Assembly: GCA_945865375.1 (NCBI GenBank)
Contig: CAMBEJ010000030.1
Span: 1-41,727 of the forward strand
Length of the DNA: 41,727 nucleotides
Direction: 5' to 3'
Origin: Akkermansia muciniphila
GTDB lineage: Bacteria; Verrucomicrobiota; Verrucomicrobiia; Limisphaerales; F1-80-MAGS106
The notes beneath the pieces are model-generated. The model searched no databases. It was given only the letters and a program-made list of their open reading frames with translations, and was not told the DNA's origin. The translations under genes were made by a program, and so were the position numbers. This document shows positions 1-8,300 of the stretch, piece by piece; position 1 is the first letter of the stretch, and every line of letters starts with the position of its first letter.

Positions 1-129
1 GCCAAAGGCCGATGTTCTGGGGAGGAAGTTCTGTCAGGAAAAGAACGCCTCTGGAGCGTCGTTTCGATGCTAGTCGCCTTGATAAAGGCAAACTCCGATT
101 ACCGGTTGCACGAGGGAAACCCGGGATAG
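1..129 (+). CDS. four-helix-bundle protein (23S rRNA IVP/S23 family), C-terminal 42 residues
   Basis: Frame 1 is open from the window edge to TAG at 127-129. It encodes the typical C-terminal helix of the four-helix-bundle family first described from 23S rRNA intervening sequences: G-E-E-V-L-S-G-K-E-R-L, then SMLVALIKANSDYRL. The function of free-standing members is not established; the family fold resembles the Avd accessory protein of diversity-generating retroelements. After the stop, the same frame would read Asp-Tyr repeats through the GATTAC hexamers, so the stop sets where the protein ends. Whether the whole gene is intact cannot be seen, because the start is outside the window. Confidence 0.65.
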   Translation, partial: AKGRCSGEEVLSGKERLWSVVSMLVALIKANSDYRLHEGNPG

Positions 130-171
130 GATTACGATTACGATTACGATTACGATTACGATTACGATTAC
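130..171 (+). repeat. GATTAC hexamer microsatellite, 7 units
   Basis: Seven perfect GATTAC units follow directly after the stop codon of the four-helix-bundle gene. The copy at 36896-36919 has four units on the other strand, so unit number varies between copies. A 6-bp unit preserves reading frame whatever the number. Confidence 0.95.
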
Positions 172-282
172 GAGAAGATCTGGAAAAATCTGAGATGCGC
201 ACAACCCCATTGCGCTACGGCTACGAGGAGACACCGAAAACTGCGGGAAGAACACGCGACGACATTTTCTTAGCAAAACAAA

Positions 283-310
283 TTGACACAGGCACGGTCT
301 TCCTTATAGT
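283..310 (+). promoter_or_regulatory. sigma-70 type promoter for tRNA-Thr/tuf
   Basis: TTGACA at 283-288 and TATAGT at 305-310 are separated by 16 bases, a close match to the sigma-70 consensus. It faces the tRNA-Thr and tuf genes, with predicted transcription start near 317. It is the best promoter in the window and plausibly drives the start of the supercluster. Confidence 0.7.
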
Positions 311-351
311 TCGAGGAAAGTAGTGGGTTATTGACGGTAGAGACGCCATCA

Positions 352-375
352 TTCCCGGCTGAATTACGTCGGGAA
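352..375 (+). promoter_or_regulatory. leader hairpin upstream of tRNA-Thr
   Basis: TTCCCGGC at 352-359 pairs with GTCGGGAA at 368-375 (one G-U pair, 8-base loop). A T run follows at 381-386, five bases after the stem. It lies in the putative leader between the promoter at 283-310 and tRNA-Thr. It could be a weak attenuator or a processing signal; this is a structural observation only. Confidence 0.35.
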
Positions 376-421
376 CATGGGTTTTTTGTCGTTTTGAGCG
401 TAAGACAAGAAATGACTTGGC

Positions 422-497
422 GCCCATGTAGCTCAGTTGGTAGAGCACGTCCTTGGTAAGGACGAGGTCATCAGTTCAAACCTGATCATGGGCTCCA
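422..497 (+). tRNA. tRNA-Thr (anticodon GGT)
   Basis: A complete cloverleaf can be drawn. The acceptor GCCCATG pairs with CATGGGC, and the anticodon stem CGTCC/GGACG encloses loop TTGGTAA with anticodon GGT. The T arm is ATCAG/CTGAT with TTCAAAC in the loop. The discriminator base is T and CCA is encoded at 495-497. It lies just upstream of tuf, a common arrangement in bacteria. Confidence 0.96.
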
Positions 498-550
498 CCA
501 CCCACACGTTCCGACACGAATTGACAACTAGAAAACACTGAGGAAGTTGT

Positions 551-1741
551 ATGGCAAAAGAAGCCTTTCAAAGAACAAAACCGCACGTTAACATTGGCAC
601 AATTGGTCACGTTGATCACGGCAAATCAACCCTGACCGCCGCCATCGTTGCAGTCCAAGCGCGCAGAGGGATGGCCAAGGCAATCAGTTACGCTGACATT
701 ACCAAAGGGGGCACTGTCCGCGACGCGACCAAAACGGTGACCATCGCGGTTTCTCACGTAGAATACGAGAGCAACACGCGCCATTACGCCCACGTCGACT
801 GTCCAGGCCACGCTGATTACGTGAAGAACATGATCACGGGCGCAGCGCAGATGGATGGTGCGATATTGGTTGTGAGCGCGGCGGACGGTCCGATGCCTCA
901 AACCCGGGAGCACATCTTGCTCGCCCGCCAGGTCGGTGTGCCTGCCATGGTGGTCTTCCTGAACAAGGTGGATTTGGTGGACGACAGCGAGTTGCTTGAC
1001 TTGGTGGAAATGGAAATTAGAGATCTGCTGACCAAGTATGGATTTCCTGGAGAAACAGTCCCTGTGATTCGAGGGAGCGCGACCGCAGCGTTGGCGGGGA
1101 CACCGGCGGGCGAGAAGTCGATCCAAGATCTGCTCGCGGCGGTGGATAACGCGATTCCGCTGCCTCCACGTGAGGTGGACAAGCCGTTTTTGATGTGCAT
1201 CGAAGACGTGTTCAACATCGAAGGACGAGGGACGGTTGTTACGGGTCGTGTTGAGCGTGGAGAGTTGAACAAGATGAGCGAAGTCGAAATTGTAGGTCTC
1301 GGTGACACGCGCAAGACAACGGCAACTGACATTGAGATGTTCCGTAAGTTGCTCGATAAAGCCAGTGCTGGGGATAACGTCGGAGTTCTCCTGCGTGGCA
1401 CCAAGAAAGAGGAGGTGGAACGAGGGATGGTGTTGGCCAAGCCCGGTTCAATTAAGCCTCATACCAAGTTCAAAGCCGAGGTTTACGTGCTTTCGAAGGA
1501 AGAGGGTGGAAGGCATACCCCTTTCTTTAACAAGTACCGACCACAATTCTACTTCAGAACCAGCGATGTCACAGGCAACGTCACTCTGCCCGAGGGCGTC
1601 GAAATGGTGATGCCTGGGGATAATGTGGGCGTGGATATCGAATTAATCGCTGCTGTGGCCATGGAAAAAGGCCAACGATTTGCCATCCGCGAAGGCGGAC
1701 GGACGATTGGGGCAGGTCGAGTGAGCGATGTGGTCGTTTGA
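551..1741 (+). CDS. tuf: elongation factor Tu
   Basis: This GTPase delivers aminoacyl-tRNA to the ribosomal A site. At 396 residues it has the usual length. Visible motifs are the P-loop GHVDHGKS (residues 19-26), DCPGH (83-87) and NKVD (138-141), followed by the beta-barrel domains with [16 protein letters not shown] and the C-terminal PGDNV and GRTIGAGRV. The start has a GAGGAAG ribosome-binding site. Switch I is odd: the near-universal A-R-G-I-T-I reads T-K-T-V-T-I here. It keeps the catalytic Thr (residue 64) but loses the Arg-Gly, and the stretch before it (residues 51-60) does not resemble the usual A-P-E-E-K. The gene sits between tRNA-Thr and tRNA-Trp/secE rather than behind fusA. Confidence 0.98.
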   Translation: MAKEAFQRTKPHVNIGTIGHVDHGKSTLTAAIVAVQARRGMAKAISYADITKGGTVRDATKTVTIAVSHVEYESNTRHYAHVDCPGHADYVKNMITGAAQMDGAILVVSAADGPMPQTREHILLARQVGVPAMVVFLNKVDLVDDSELLDLVEMEIRDLLTKYGFPGETVPVIRGSATAALAGTPAGEKSIQDLLAAVDNAIPLPPREVDKPFLMCIEDVFNIEGRGTVVTGRVERGELNKMSEVEIVGLGDTRKTTATDIEMFRKLLDKASAGDNVGVLLRGTKKEEVERGMVLAKPGSIKPHTKFKAEVYVLSKEEGGRHTPFFNKYRPQFYFRTSDVTGNVTLPEGVEMVMPGDNVGVDIELIAAVAMEKGQRFAIREGGRTIGAGRVSDVVV

Positions 1742-1843
1742 AACGTCAGGTTTTTTGGCAACACTGAGTGCCTTGGATTCGGTCATGGGGCCTTGTGGTT
1801 GACTTGAATCTGGCTCAGAGATTTTGGTTAAGCAAATTAACGT

Positions 1844-1919
1844 AGGGCGGTAGCTCAATTGGTAGAGTAGCGGTCTCCAAAACCGTTGGTTGTGGGTTCA
1901 AGTCCCCCCCGCCCTGCCA
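1844..1919 (+). tRNA. tRNA-Trp (anticodon CCA)
   Basis: Acceptor AGGGCGG pairs with CCGCCCT. The anticodon stem GCGGT/ACCGT encloses CTCCAAA, giving anticodon CCA. The discriminator is G and CCA is encoded at 1917-1919. The T stem GTGGG opposite a run of C has one T-C mismatch. The tRNA-Trp/secE/nusG order is conserved in many bacteria. Confidence 0.94.
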
Positions 1920-1931
1920 ATCTGGCGATGC

Positions 1932-2020
1932 GGAGGGGTGGCAGAGTGGTCTATCGCGACGGTCTTGAAAACCGTTAAGGCTAAACGCCTTCGGGGGTTC
2001 GAATCCCTCCCCCTCCGCCA
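1932..2020 (+). tRNA. tRNA-Ser (anticodon TGA)
   Basis: Acceptor GGAGGGG pairs with CCCCTCC. Anticodon stem ACGGT/ACCGT encloses CTTGAAA, giving anticodon TGA. The long variable arm AAGGCTAAACGCCTT is typical of a class II serine tRNA. The discriminator is G and CCA is encoded at 2018-2020. It is inserted between tRNA-Trp and secE, only 16 bases before the proposed secE start. Confidence 0.95.
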
Positions 2021-2036
2021 AGCGGAATTGAATGTT

Positions 2037-2294
2037 GTGAATGATTTCATTAATTTCGGTTTATGGGTGTTAGCTGTCGGCGGAATTTTTGCGTTCATGT
2101 GGCACAAAGGCTACTGGATGCAATTGTCCAACTATGTCGGCGAAACCAAAGAAGAGCTCAAAAAATGCACATGGCCGACCCTTGAAGAACTCAAGGGTTC
2201 AACCGTAGCGGTCATCATCACGACTATTCTAATTGGTTTCTTTACCGTTGGGGTCGATTTCGTGATCGTGAAATTGGTGCGTTTTATAACCTAA
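2037..2294 (+). CDS. secE: preprotein translocase subunit SecE
   Basis: SecE clamps SecY in the membrane translocon. The sequence shows an N-terminal hydrophobic segment (FGLWVLAVGGIFAFMW), the conserved amphipathic stretch ending ETKEELKKCTWPTLEEL, and the C-terminal membrane helix VAVIITTILIGFFTVGVDFVIV. The frame is open upstream through tRNA-Ser, so the longest reading cannot be real. I chose GTG at 2037 (protein starting MNDFINFG); TTG at 2028 is the alternative. Neither has a Shine-Dalgarno sequence. The mRNA leader would be created by 3' processing of tRNA-Ser. About 85 residues, normal for bacterial SecE. Confidence 0.9.
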   Translation: MNDFINFGLWVLAVGGIFAFMWHKGYWMQLSNYVGETKEELKKCTWPTLEELKGSTVAVIITTILIGFFTVGVDFVIVKLVRFIT

Positions 2295-2335
2295 CTTGCG
2301 GGGATATCCCCACTTAAACAACCACTTCACGCAAT

Positions 2336-2884
2336 ATGACGAGCCAATGGTTTGTTCTGCATACTTTGTCGGGTCAAGAGCTAAAGGTAAAAGAGAGTAT
2401 TGAGAAGCGCCTTAAAACCGATGAGATGACAGATTATATCAAGGAAATATTGGTTCCGATGGAGAAAGTGGCTGAAGTCAGAGGTGGGAAAAAGACGGTG
2501 ACAACTCGGAAATTGTATCCGGGTTACGTTTTTATCGACATGGTCTTGTTGGACGACTCCAAACGGATCATAGAGAAACCTTGGTACTTCATACGAGACA
2601 CACAAGGCTTGATTGGGTTTGTGGGAGGGGATCGGCCGATCCCTACGCCGATCGAAGAAATCGAGTCGGTCAAGGATCAAATTTCTGATTCCGAAGACCA
2701 CGAAAAGCCGAAAGTGACCTTTGATATTGGAGAAACGATCAAGATCAACGACGGACCGTTCCTCAATTTTAGCGGTGTCATCGAAGAAGTGGAGCCTGAA
2801 AGAGGCAAACTTAAGGTTACAGTGAACATATTCGGTCGCAACACCCCGGTCGAACTGGAGTATTGGCAGATCGAGAAAGCGTAA
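2336..2884 (+). CDS. nusG: transcription termination/antitermination factor NusG
   Basis: NusG binds RNA polymerase, suppresses pausing and links it to Rho and the ribosome. The NGN domain starts QWFVLHTLSGQELKVKESIE and includes LYPGYVFIDM. The C-terminal KOW domain contains INDGPFLNFSGVIEEVEPERG and ends PVELEYWQIEK. The 182 residues are typical. The gene lies 41 bases after secE and 6 bases before rplK, the conserved bacterial order. The start lacks a Shine-Dalgarno sequence. Confidence 0.97.
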   Translation: MTSQWFVLHTLSGQELKVKESIEKRLKTDEMTDYIKEILVPMEKVAEVRGGKKTVTTRKLYPGYVFIDMVLLDDSKRIIEKPWYFIRDTQGLIGFVGGDRPIPTPIEEIESVKDQISDSEDHEKPKVTFDIGETIKINDGPFLNFSGVIEEVEPERGKLKVTVNIFGRNTPVELEYWQIEKA

Positions 2885-2890
2885 TGATTT

Positions 2891-3316
2891 ATGGCGAAGA
2901 AAGTAACGGGACAAATCAAACTCCAAATTCCTGCAGGCCAAGCAAATCCGGCTCCTCCGATAGGCCCGTCCTTGGGTCAGCACGGCGTCAATATCATGGG
3001 GTTTTGCAAGGAGTTTAACGCGGCTACAAAGGATCAGGCGGGATTAATCATTCCCGTTGTGATCACGGTTTACCAAGATAAATCATTCACGTTCATCACC
3101 AAGTCGCCCCCGTCAAGCATCTTGTTGAAGATGGCCGCAGGTATTGCATCGGGCTCGAAGACGCCCAACAAGGAGAAGGTTGGGAAGGTCACCCGCAAGC
3201 AGGTGATGGATATCGTTAAAATGAAGGCGAAAGACATCAATACAACTAAGGATGAAGCCGCCTTCCGTTTAATATCAGGAACCGCTCGCAGCATGGGGAT
3301 AGAAATTTTGGATTAG
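2891..3316 (+). CDS. rplK: 50S ribosomal protein L11
   Basis: L11 forms the GTPase-associated centre with 23S rRNA and the L10-L12 stalk. The 141-residue sequence has the classical N-terminal [20 protein letters not shown], the prolines that contact the thiopeptide site, and the C-terminal RNA-binding domain with [10 protein letters not shown]. It is transcribed with rplA, whose product represses this operon in E. coli; no L1 target was resolved here. There is no Shine-Dalgarno sequence before ATG. Confidence 0.98.
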   Translation: MAKKVTGQIKLQIPAGQANPAPPIGPSLGQHGVNIMGFCKEFNAATKDQAGLIIPVVITVYQDKSFTFITKSPPSSILLKMAAGIASGSKTPNKEKVGKVTRKQVMDIVKMKAKDINTTKDEAAFRLISGTARSMGIEILD

Positions 3317-3370
3317 TCAACAAACAACATCGATTAGCGGGAGAGCCTAACACCCTCATTCGCACCGCCT

Positions 3371-4072
3371 ATGATCAAAAGAAGTAAACGCTATAAAAAG
3401 GGTTTGGAGAAGTTCGATTCCAAACGGTCCTATTCGCTCAAAGAAGCGGTGAGTATTTTGGCCAGTCTACCCAGGGCAAAGTTTAATGAGACGGTGGAGG
3501 TGGCTTTGAGGCTGGGAGTCGATCCTAAGCAATCTGACCAAATGGTACGCGGGACGGTCCCTTTGCCCCATGGAAGCGGCAAAGTGGTGAGGGTACTCGT
3601 CTTCGCCAAGAGCGGAGCGGCAGCGGACGCGGCCAGGAGTGCCGGGGCCGAGTTTGTTGGCTTCGATGACATGATCAAGAAATGCACGGAAGGATGGACC
3701 GACTTTGATGTGGCGGTGGCCACTCCTGACGCGATGGCTGAGGTCCGCAAGCTCGGCAAAGTGCTTGGGCCTCGGGGCCTGATGCCAAATCCGAAAACAG
3801 GGACTGTAACCGAGGACACGGCAAAGGCAGTGCGAGAGGTCAAGGCGGGCAGGGTGGAGTTCAAGGTTGATAAAGCCGGCAATATTCATGTGCCTGTGGG
3901 CAAGCTCACATTCAGCCTCGATCAAATTATCGAAAACGCCAAAGCAGTCATCGATGCCATATCCAAAGCGCGACCGGCCAGCGTTAAAGGGATATTCGTT
4001 CAAAGCTGCACCGTCTCCTCAACAATGAGCCCTCCAGTCAGGGTCGAGTTGAAGGAAACTGTCACAGTTTAA
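3371..4072 (+). CDS. rplA: 50S ribosomal protein L1
   Basis: L1 builds the mobile stalk at the ribosomal E site and is a translational repressor of rplK-rplA in several bacteria. The 233 residues include the opening K-R-S-K-R-Y-K-K, the segment ending GTVPLPHGSGK, the signature GKVLGPRGLMPNPKTGTV, and the C-terminal SKARPASVKGIF. Length and order (rplK-rplA-rplJ-rplL) are typical. The gene starts 54 bases after rplK. Confidence 0.98.
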   Translation: MIKRSKRYKKGLEKFDSKRSYSLKEAVSILASLPRAKFNETVEVALRLGVDPKQSDQMVRGTVPLPHGSGKVVRVLVFAKSGAAADAARSAGAEFVGFDDMIKKCTEGWTDFDVAVATPDAMAEVRKLGKVLGPRGLMPNPKTGTVTEDTAKAVREVKAGRVEFKVDKAGNIHVPVGKLTFSLDQIIENAKAVIDAISKARPASVKGIFVQSCTVSSTMSPPVRVELKETVTV

Positions 4073-4104
4073 CGGGTCAAAACAATTCTGAAAATTTCTG
4101 GAGT

Positions 4105-4620
4105 ATGCGTCAAGAAAAGCAAACAATCAGTGCTGAGTACTTAGCCAGACTGAATAGTTCACCTTTTGTTTATCTGGTGGATTATCAAGGGCTGAACAAT
4201 CTGCAATTTGGGGAGCTCCGAAAACGCTTATCGAAAGCGGGTGCGGAGATACACGTCATCAAGAACTCGATTTTTGGTATCGCTTCAAAGGAGGCAGGTC
4301 TTGGGGATGTGAGGGCGACGATGAAAGGTCAGATGGCCGCCGTGACAGGTGGCAAGGACCTGACGAACGCAGCAAAAACGCTGAAGACCTTTAATAAGGA
4401 ATTTAATCGGGGCCAAGTCAAGGGTGGATTTTTAGGGAGCAAGCGACTCACCGCTCAGGAGGTTGGCGATCTTGCCGATCTTCCATCGATGGATGTGTTG
4501 CGAGGCACGCTGCTGGGTCTTTTCCAAGCTCCGGCTTCGAGACTCGCCCGGCTCATCGCCACGCCCGGTGCTCAGATTGCTCGCGCCATTCAAGCGCGCG
4601 TCGACAAGGAGTCAGAATAG
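4105..4620 (+). CDS. rplJ: 50S ribosomal protein L10
   Basis: L10 is the base of the L7/L12 stalk and carries several L12 dimers on its C-terminal helix. The 171 residues begin RQEKQTISAEYLARLNSSPF and show F-G-E-L-R-K-R-L, then H-V-I-K-N-S, before the long C-terminal helix with ASRLARLIATPGAQIARAIQ. GGAG lies two bases before ATG, too close to be a normal Shine-Dalgarno sequence. The 127-base gap to rplL holds two hairpins (listed separately). Confidence 0.96.
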   Translation: MRQEKQTISAEYLARLNSSPFVYLVDYQGLNNLQFGELRKRLSKAGAEIHVIKNSIFGIASKEAGLGDVRATMKGQMAAVTGGKDLTNAAKTLKTFNKEFNRGQVKGGFLGSKRLTAQEVGDLADLPSMDVLRGTLLGLFQAPASRLARLIATPGAQIARAIQARVDKESE

Positions 4621-4630
4621 TCAATTTTCA

Positions 4631-4726
4631 CCCCAGGGTTTGTCTGGGGCTGAAGTCAGGAACAAGTCCGAAATAACCTCGTCGGCTCAACGGCCGTTGG
4701 TCTGAAAGCTTTCCGGGCTCGGAAAG
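4631..4726 (+). promoter_or_regulatory. two hairpins between rplJ and rplL
   Basis: CCCCAG (4631-4636) pairs with CTGGGG (4644-4649), and CTTTCC (4709-4714) pairs with GGAAAG (4721-4726). Both lie in the 127-base spacer between L10 and L12. L12 is needed in several copies per L10, so structures here could help set different translation or RNA stability. No T tract follows, so they are not terminators. The role is inferred. Confidence 0.4.
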
Positions 4727-4747
4727 GCGACGAAATCGAAAGGTAAC

Positions 4748-5134
4748 ATGGCAGATATCGCAAAGTTAGTGGATGAATTGAGTCAGCTTACAGTTTTGGA
4801 GGCTGCAGATTTAGTGAAGCAGCTTGAAGCGAAGTGGGGAGTTTCAGCCGCCGCACCTGTGGCCGCTGCTGCCGCCGCACCCGCTGGTGGAGCTGCCGGA
4901 CCGGTAGCCGAGGCAAAGACTGAATTCGACGTGATTCTTGTTTCCTATCCAACCGACAAGAAAATCGCCGTCATCAAGGCAGTGCGCGAGGTTAAACCTG
5001 GTTTAGGACTCGCCGAGGCAAAAGCGTTGGTTGAGGGCGCACCGAAAGCGGTCCTGGAAGGGGTTAATAAGGCCGATGCTGAGGCCGCCAAGAAGAAACT
5101 GGACGATACGGGTGCCAAAGCAGAGATCAAGTAG
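4748..5134 (+). CDS. rplL: 50S ribosomal protein L7/L12
   Basis: L12 is the multicopy stalk protein that recruits translational GTPases. The N-terminal dimerisation helix (about residues 1-35) contains [20 protein letters not shown]. An Ala/Pro/Gly-rich hinge (about 36-55) leads to the conserved C-terminal domain with [20 protein letters not shown] and [16 protein letters not shown]. The 128 residues are typical. AAAGG lies upstream of the ATG. Confidence 0.98.
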   Translation: MADIAKLVDELSQLTVLEAADLVKQLEAKWGVSAAAPVAAAAAAPAGGAAGPVAEAKTEFDVILVSYPTDKKIAVIKAVREVKPGLGLAEAKALVEGAPKAVLEGVNKADAEAAKKKLDDTGAKAEIK

Positions 5135-5148
5135 TCACTGTTGGAAGT

Positions 5149-5178
5149 GGCTGTGGTGGCTCGATGGCCACCGCAGCC
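5149..5178 (+). promoter_or_regulatory. strong hairpin between rplL and rpoB
   Basis: GGCTGTGGTGGC (5149-5160) pairs over all 12 positions (one G-U) with GCCACCGCAGCC (5167-5178) around a 6-base loop. Only a short T stretch follows (TTTGC), so it fits a partial terminator, attenuator or RNase site lowering rpoBC expression relative to rplL. That arrangement is known from the E. coli rplL-rpoB junction. Confidence 0.5.
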
Positions 5179-5225
5179 TTTGCTCTGACAAAGAACGGAT
5201 TTCCGTGTTGGAGCAGAAATAGCCG

Positions 5226-5240
5226 AACGAATTATTCGTT
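5226..5240 (+). promoter_or_regulatory. 15-bp palindrome upstream of rpoB
   Basis: AACGAAT-T-ATTCGTT is a perfect palindrome with 7-bp arms in the 210-base rplL-rpoB gap, 114 bases before the nearest rpoB start. It could be an operator or the tip of a small hairpin. No matching promoter elements were recognised beside it. Confidence 0.3.
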
Positions 5241-5353
5241 ATCGTGTCAGTCTAACGTGCCGATTGCTCCGTTAACCATACCGAGCATCGGGCATTCGTC
5301 GTCTCTATCGTAAATTAGCCGGATAGTTTTGACCGGAAACCAAATTGGACAAA

Positions 5354-8300
5354 ATGCCATTTAAAACCGCAGAACGCGTCAACTTCGGAAAGATCAAGGA
5401 GGTCATCGCGCCGCCCAACTTGATCGAGATCCAGGTCAACTCATACGTCGAGTTTCTACAGGCTGACATCGCCCTCTCGAAACGCAAGAATGTGGGTTTG
5501 CAAGCAGTGTTTACAGAGGTGTTTCCGATCGAAAGCTACGATGGCAAAACCGTATTGGATTTTCAGAGTTATGAGATTGGCGAACCCAAGCAAGATTGGC
5601 TTGACTGCCTCCGCGAGGGTTTAACATTTGGGGCACCCCTCCACGTCACTTTCCTCCTCAAGGATGAGGTAGGCGGAAAAGAAGAGAAAGTGTTCATGGG
5701 CGAACTGCCGCTGATGACCCCGCAGGGAACTTTTGTTATCAATGGAGCCGAGAGGGTCGTGGTCAGTCAACTCCACCGTTCTCCGGGTATCGCTTTTGAG
5801 GCGACTCAACATCCGAATGGAAAAACGCTGCACTCTTTTCGCATCATTCCCGACAGAGGCTCGTGGTATGAAGCACAATTTGACACCAGCGACCTGTTGT
5901 ATGTCTATCTAGACCGCAAAAAGCGTCGACGCAAGTTCCTCACAACCACATTTTTTAGAGCATTGGGCTATGGTTCTGATGGAGACATTCTCAAACTTTT
6001 CTATGATATTGAGGAACTGACCGTCAAGCAGGCTGACGCGATCGAGAACATTCAAAATAAAGTTCTGATCGAAGATGCTGTGGATCCTGTGAAGGGGATT
6101 GCGGTGGCGCGCGCGTTTGAACCGCTCTCGAAATCGGTCGTCAAACAAATTGCCGAATTAGGGGTCTCCAAAATTCGTGTTGTCGATACGAGCGTCGATG
6201 ACGGTATCATCATCAAATGCCTCAAGAAAGACCCAGCGAAGAACGAAGAGGAGGCCCTGAAAGACATTTATCGTCGATTGCGACCGGGAGATCCTCCGAC
6301 TGCCGCGAATGCCAAGGCATTAATAAAACGCCTCTTTTTTGATCCGAAGCGGTATGACCTGGGTCGTGTGGGTCGTTATAAGATTAGTCAGAAGCTCGGA
6401 TTGCGCCCCGAGGAAGACTCGCGCGTTCTCACCAAGGAAGATTTGGTGGCTGCGACCAAATATCTTCTAAAGTTGAAAAAGGGTGAAGGCTCATTGGACG
6501 ATATCGATCATTTGGGCAGTCGGCGGGTTCGGACTGTAGGCGAGTTGCTGGCCAATCAGTGCAGAGTAGGCCTTGCTCGGACCGAGCGCCTAGTGAAGGA
6601 AAGGATGACCTTGTTCGACCAAGGCGTCGACGCAATGACCCCTCAGAAGCTGATCAATCCCAAAGCGCTTTCGGCTGTGGTGAGGGATTTCTTCGGCAGG
6701 AGTCAACTTTCACAGTTCATGGACCAGATCAACCCGTTGGCTGAGTTGACGCACAAGCGGCGGTTGTCCGCTCTCGGGCCTGGCGGGTTGTCACGTGATC
6801 GCGCCGGATTTGAAGTCCGCGACGTGCATCCATCGCATTACGGAAGGATCTGCCCGATTGAAACCCCTGAGGGCCCAAATATCGGACTGATCGCCTCGTT
6901 GGCCACTTTTGCTAGGGTCAACGATTTCGGATTCATCGAAACGCCTTACCGAAGAGTCGAAAAAGGCCGTGTTTCGGGTCACATGGATTACCTCACTGCT
7001 GATCGGGAGGAGTCCTTCATTGTTGCCCAGGCCAACGCGCAAATCGACGAAAAGGGCCATTTCACCACCGAGCGCGTCACCTGTCGTTGTAAGGGCGATT
7101 TCATCGACGTGGAAGCGTCCCGTGTGGACTACATGGACGTCTCGCCCAAGCAACTCGTCTCCGTGGCTGCGGGTCTGATCCCGTTTTTGGAGCATGATGA
7201 CGCGAACAGGGCGCTCATGGGTTCGAACATGCAAAGGCAGGCAGTGCCGTTGTTAGTGACGGAGGCTCCGTTGGTGGCGACTGGCTTGGAGGACCGTGTG
7301 GCCCGAGATTCACGTGCGGTCATTGTTGCTGAGGAAGCCGGAAAAGTGGCTTCGGTGAGCGGCAGTCAGATAATCATCACCCGCGACGGGAAGCTGCCAG
7401 AAGGCAAGAAGAGGATCAAGAACGACCCTCACGAGGGGGTGCATGTGTATCCGGTGAGAAAGTTCATGCGATCCAACGCGGCCACGTGTATCAACCAGAA
7501 GATCCTTGTCGGCCGTTCGGATACGGTGAAAAAGGGTCAGATCATTGCAGATGGCCCCTGCACTTCTGGAGGGGAGCTAGCACTCGGTCGCAACGTTTTG
7601 TGCGCCTTCATGCCCTGGAATGGCTACAACTTTGAGGATGCTATATTGATCAGCGAGCGGATTGTGAAGGATGACGTTTTCACATCCATTCACATCGACG
7701 AGTTTGAGGTTGGTGCTCGTGATACGAAGCTGGGACCTGAAGAGATTACGAGGGATATTCCAAATCTTGGCGAGGAAGCTTTAAAGAATTTGGGTGCCGA
7801 CGGAGTGATTCGGATCGGAGCTGAAGTCAAGCCGGGGGACATCCTGGTGGGAAAGATCACTCCCAAGAGCGAGACTGAGCTGGCGCCTGAGGAGAGATTG
7901 TTGCGGGCCATATTTGGCGAAAAAGCTGCCGACGTCAAAGATACCTCTTTGAGGGTACCCTCCGGTACCTACGGCATCGTGATGGACGTCAAAGTGTCCT
8001 CCAAAAAAGAGGCAGAGCGGTCCATGATCAAGCAGCCTGCAACAGGCGATTCGAGGAAGCACGCGAAGCAGATAGAAGACGAATACAAGGCAAAACTGGA
8101 CGAGCTTCGCGAGCAGCTAACCGAGGCTTTGAGCAACATCCTCCTTGGTGAAAAAATTCCTTTGGATGTGGTGAACTCCGAGACGGGCGAGATCATCATC
8201 CCTGCCAACCGCAAGATCACCAAGACGCTTTTGAGAAAGCTTGCGTCGGTCTATGATCGGATCGACATCGATCCTTCCCCGATCCGTAACAAAATTAACG

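Larger units (their letters stand above)
1..202 (+). mobile_element. 3' part of a dispersed four-helix-bundle/GATTAC element (copy 1, cut by the window edge)
   Basis: This stretch matches the right part of the complete element at 36865-37178, read in the opposite orientation. The two copies differ at about 5 of 129 bases in the coding part. Each has a run of GATTAC hexamers (7 here, 4 there) followed by GAGAAGATC and then the same 20-bp end, GAAAAATCTGAGATGCGCAC, here at 183-202. The left end lies outside the window. I infer a dispersed, probably mobile unit; no transposase for it is visible. Confidence 0.7.

Noticed and set aside
130..171. Repeats considered as a CRISPR array
   Set aside because: Units are 6 bases, contiguous and without spacers; they form a simple microsatellite.
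12..323. ORF of 103 codons at the start of the window containing Leu-Arg repeats
   Set aside because: It is the wrong frame through the GATTAC repeat; the four-helix-bundle C-terminus lies in frame 1 and stops at 129.
1798..1843. TTGACT box before tRNA-Trp as a promoter
   Set aside because: No acceptable -10 at 16-18 bases; left out of the feature list.
1742..1843. Terminator after tuf
   Set aside because: The only hairpin (GGCA/TGCC) is short and has no T tract behind it.
1890..2036. N-terminal 49-residue extension of SecE
   Set aside because: It is translated from tRNA-Trp and tRNA-Ser sequence and has no SecE similarity.
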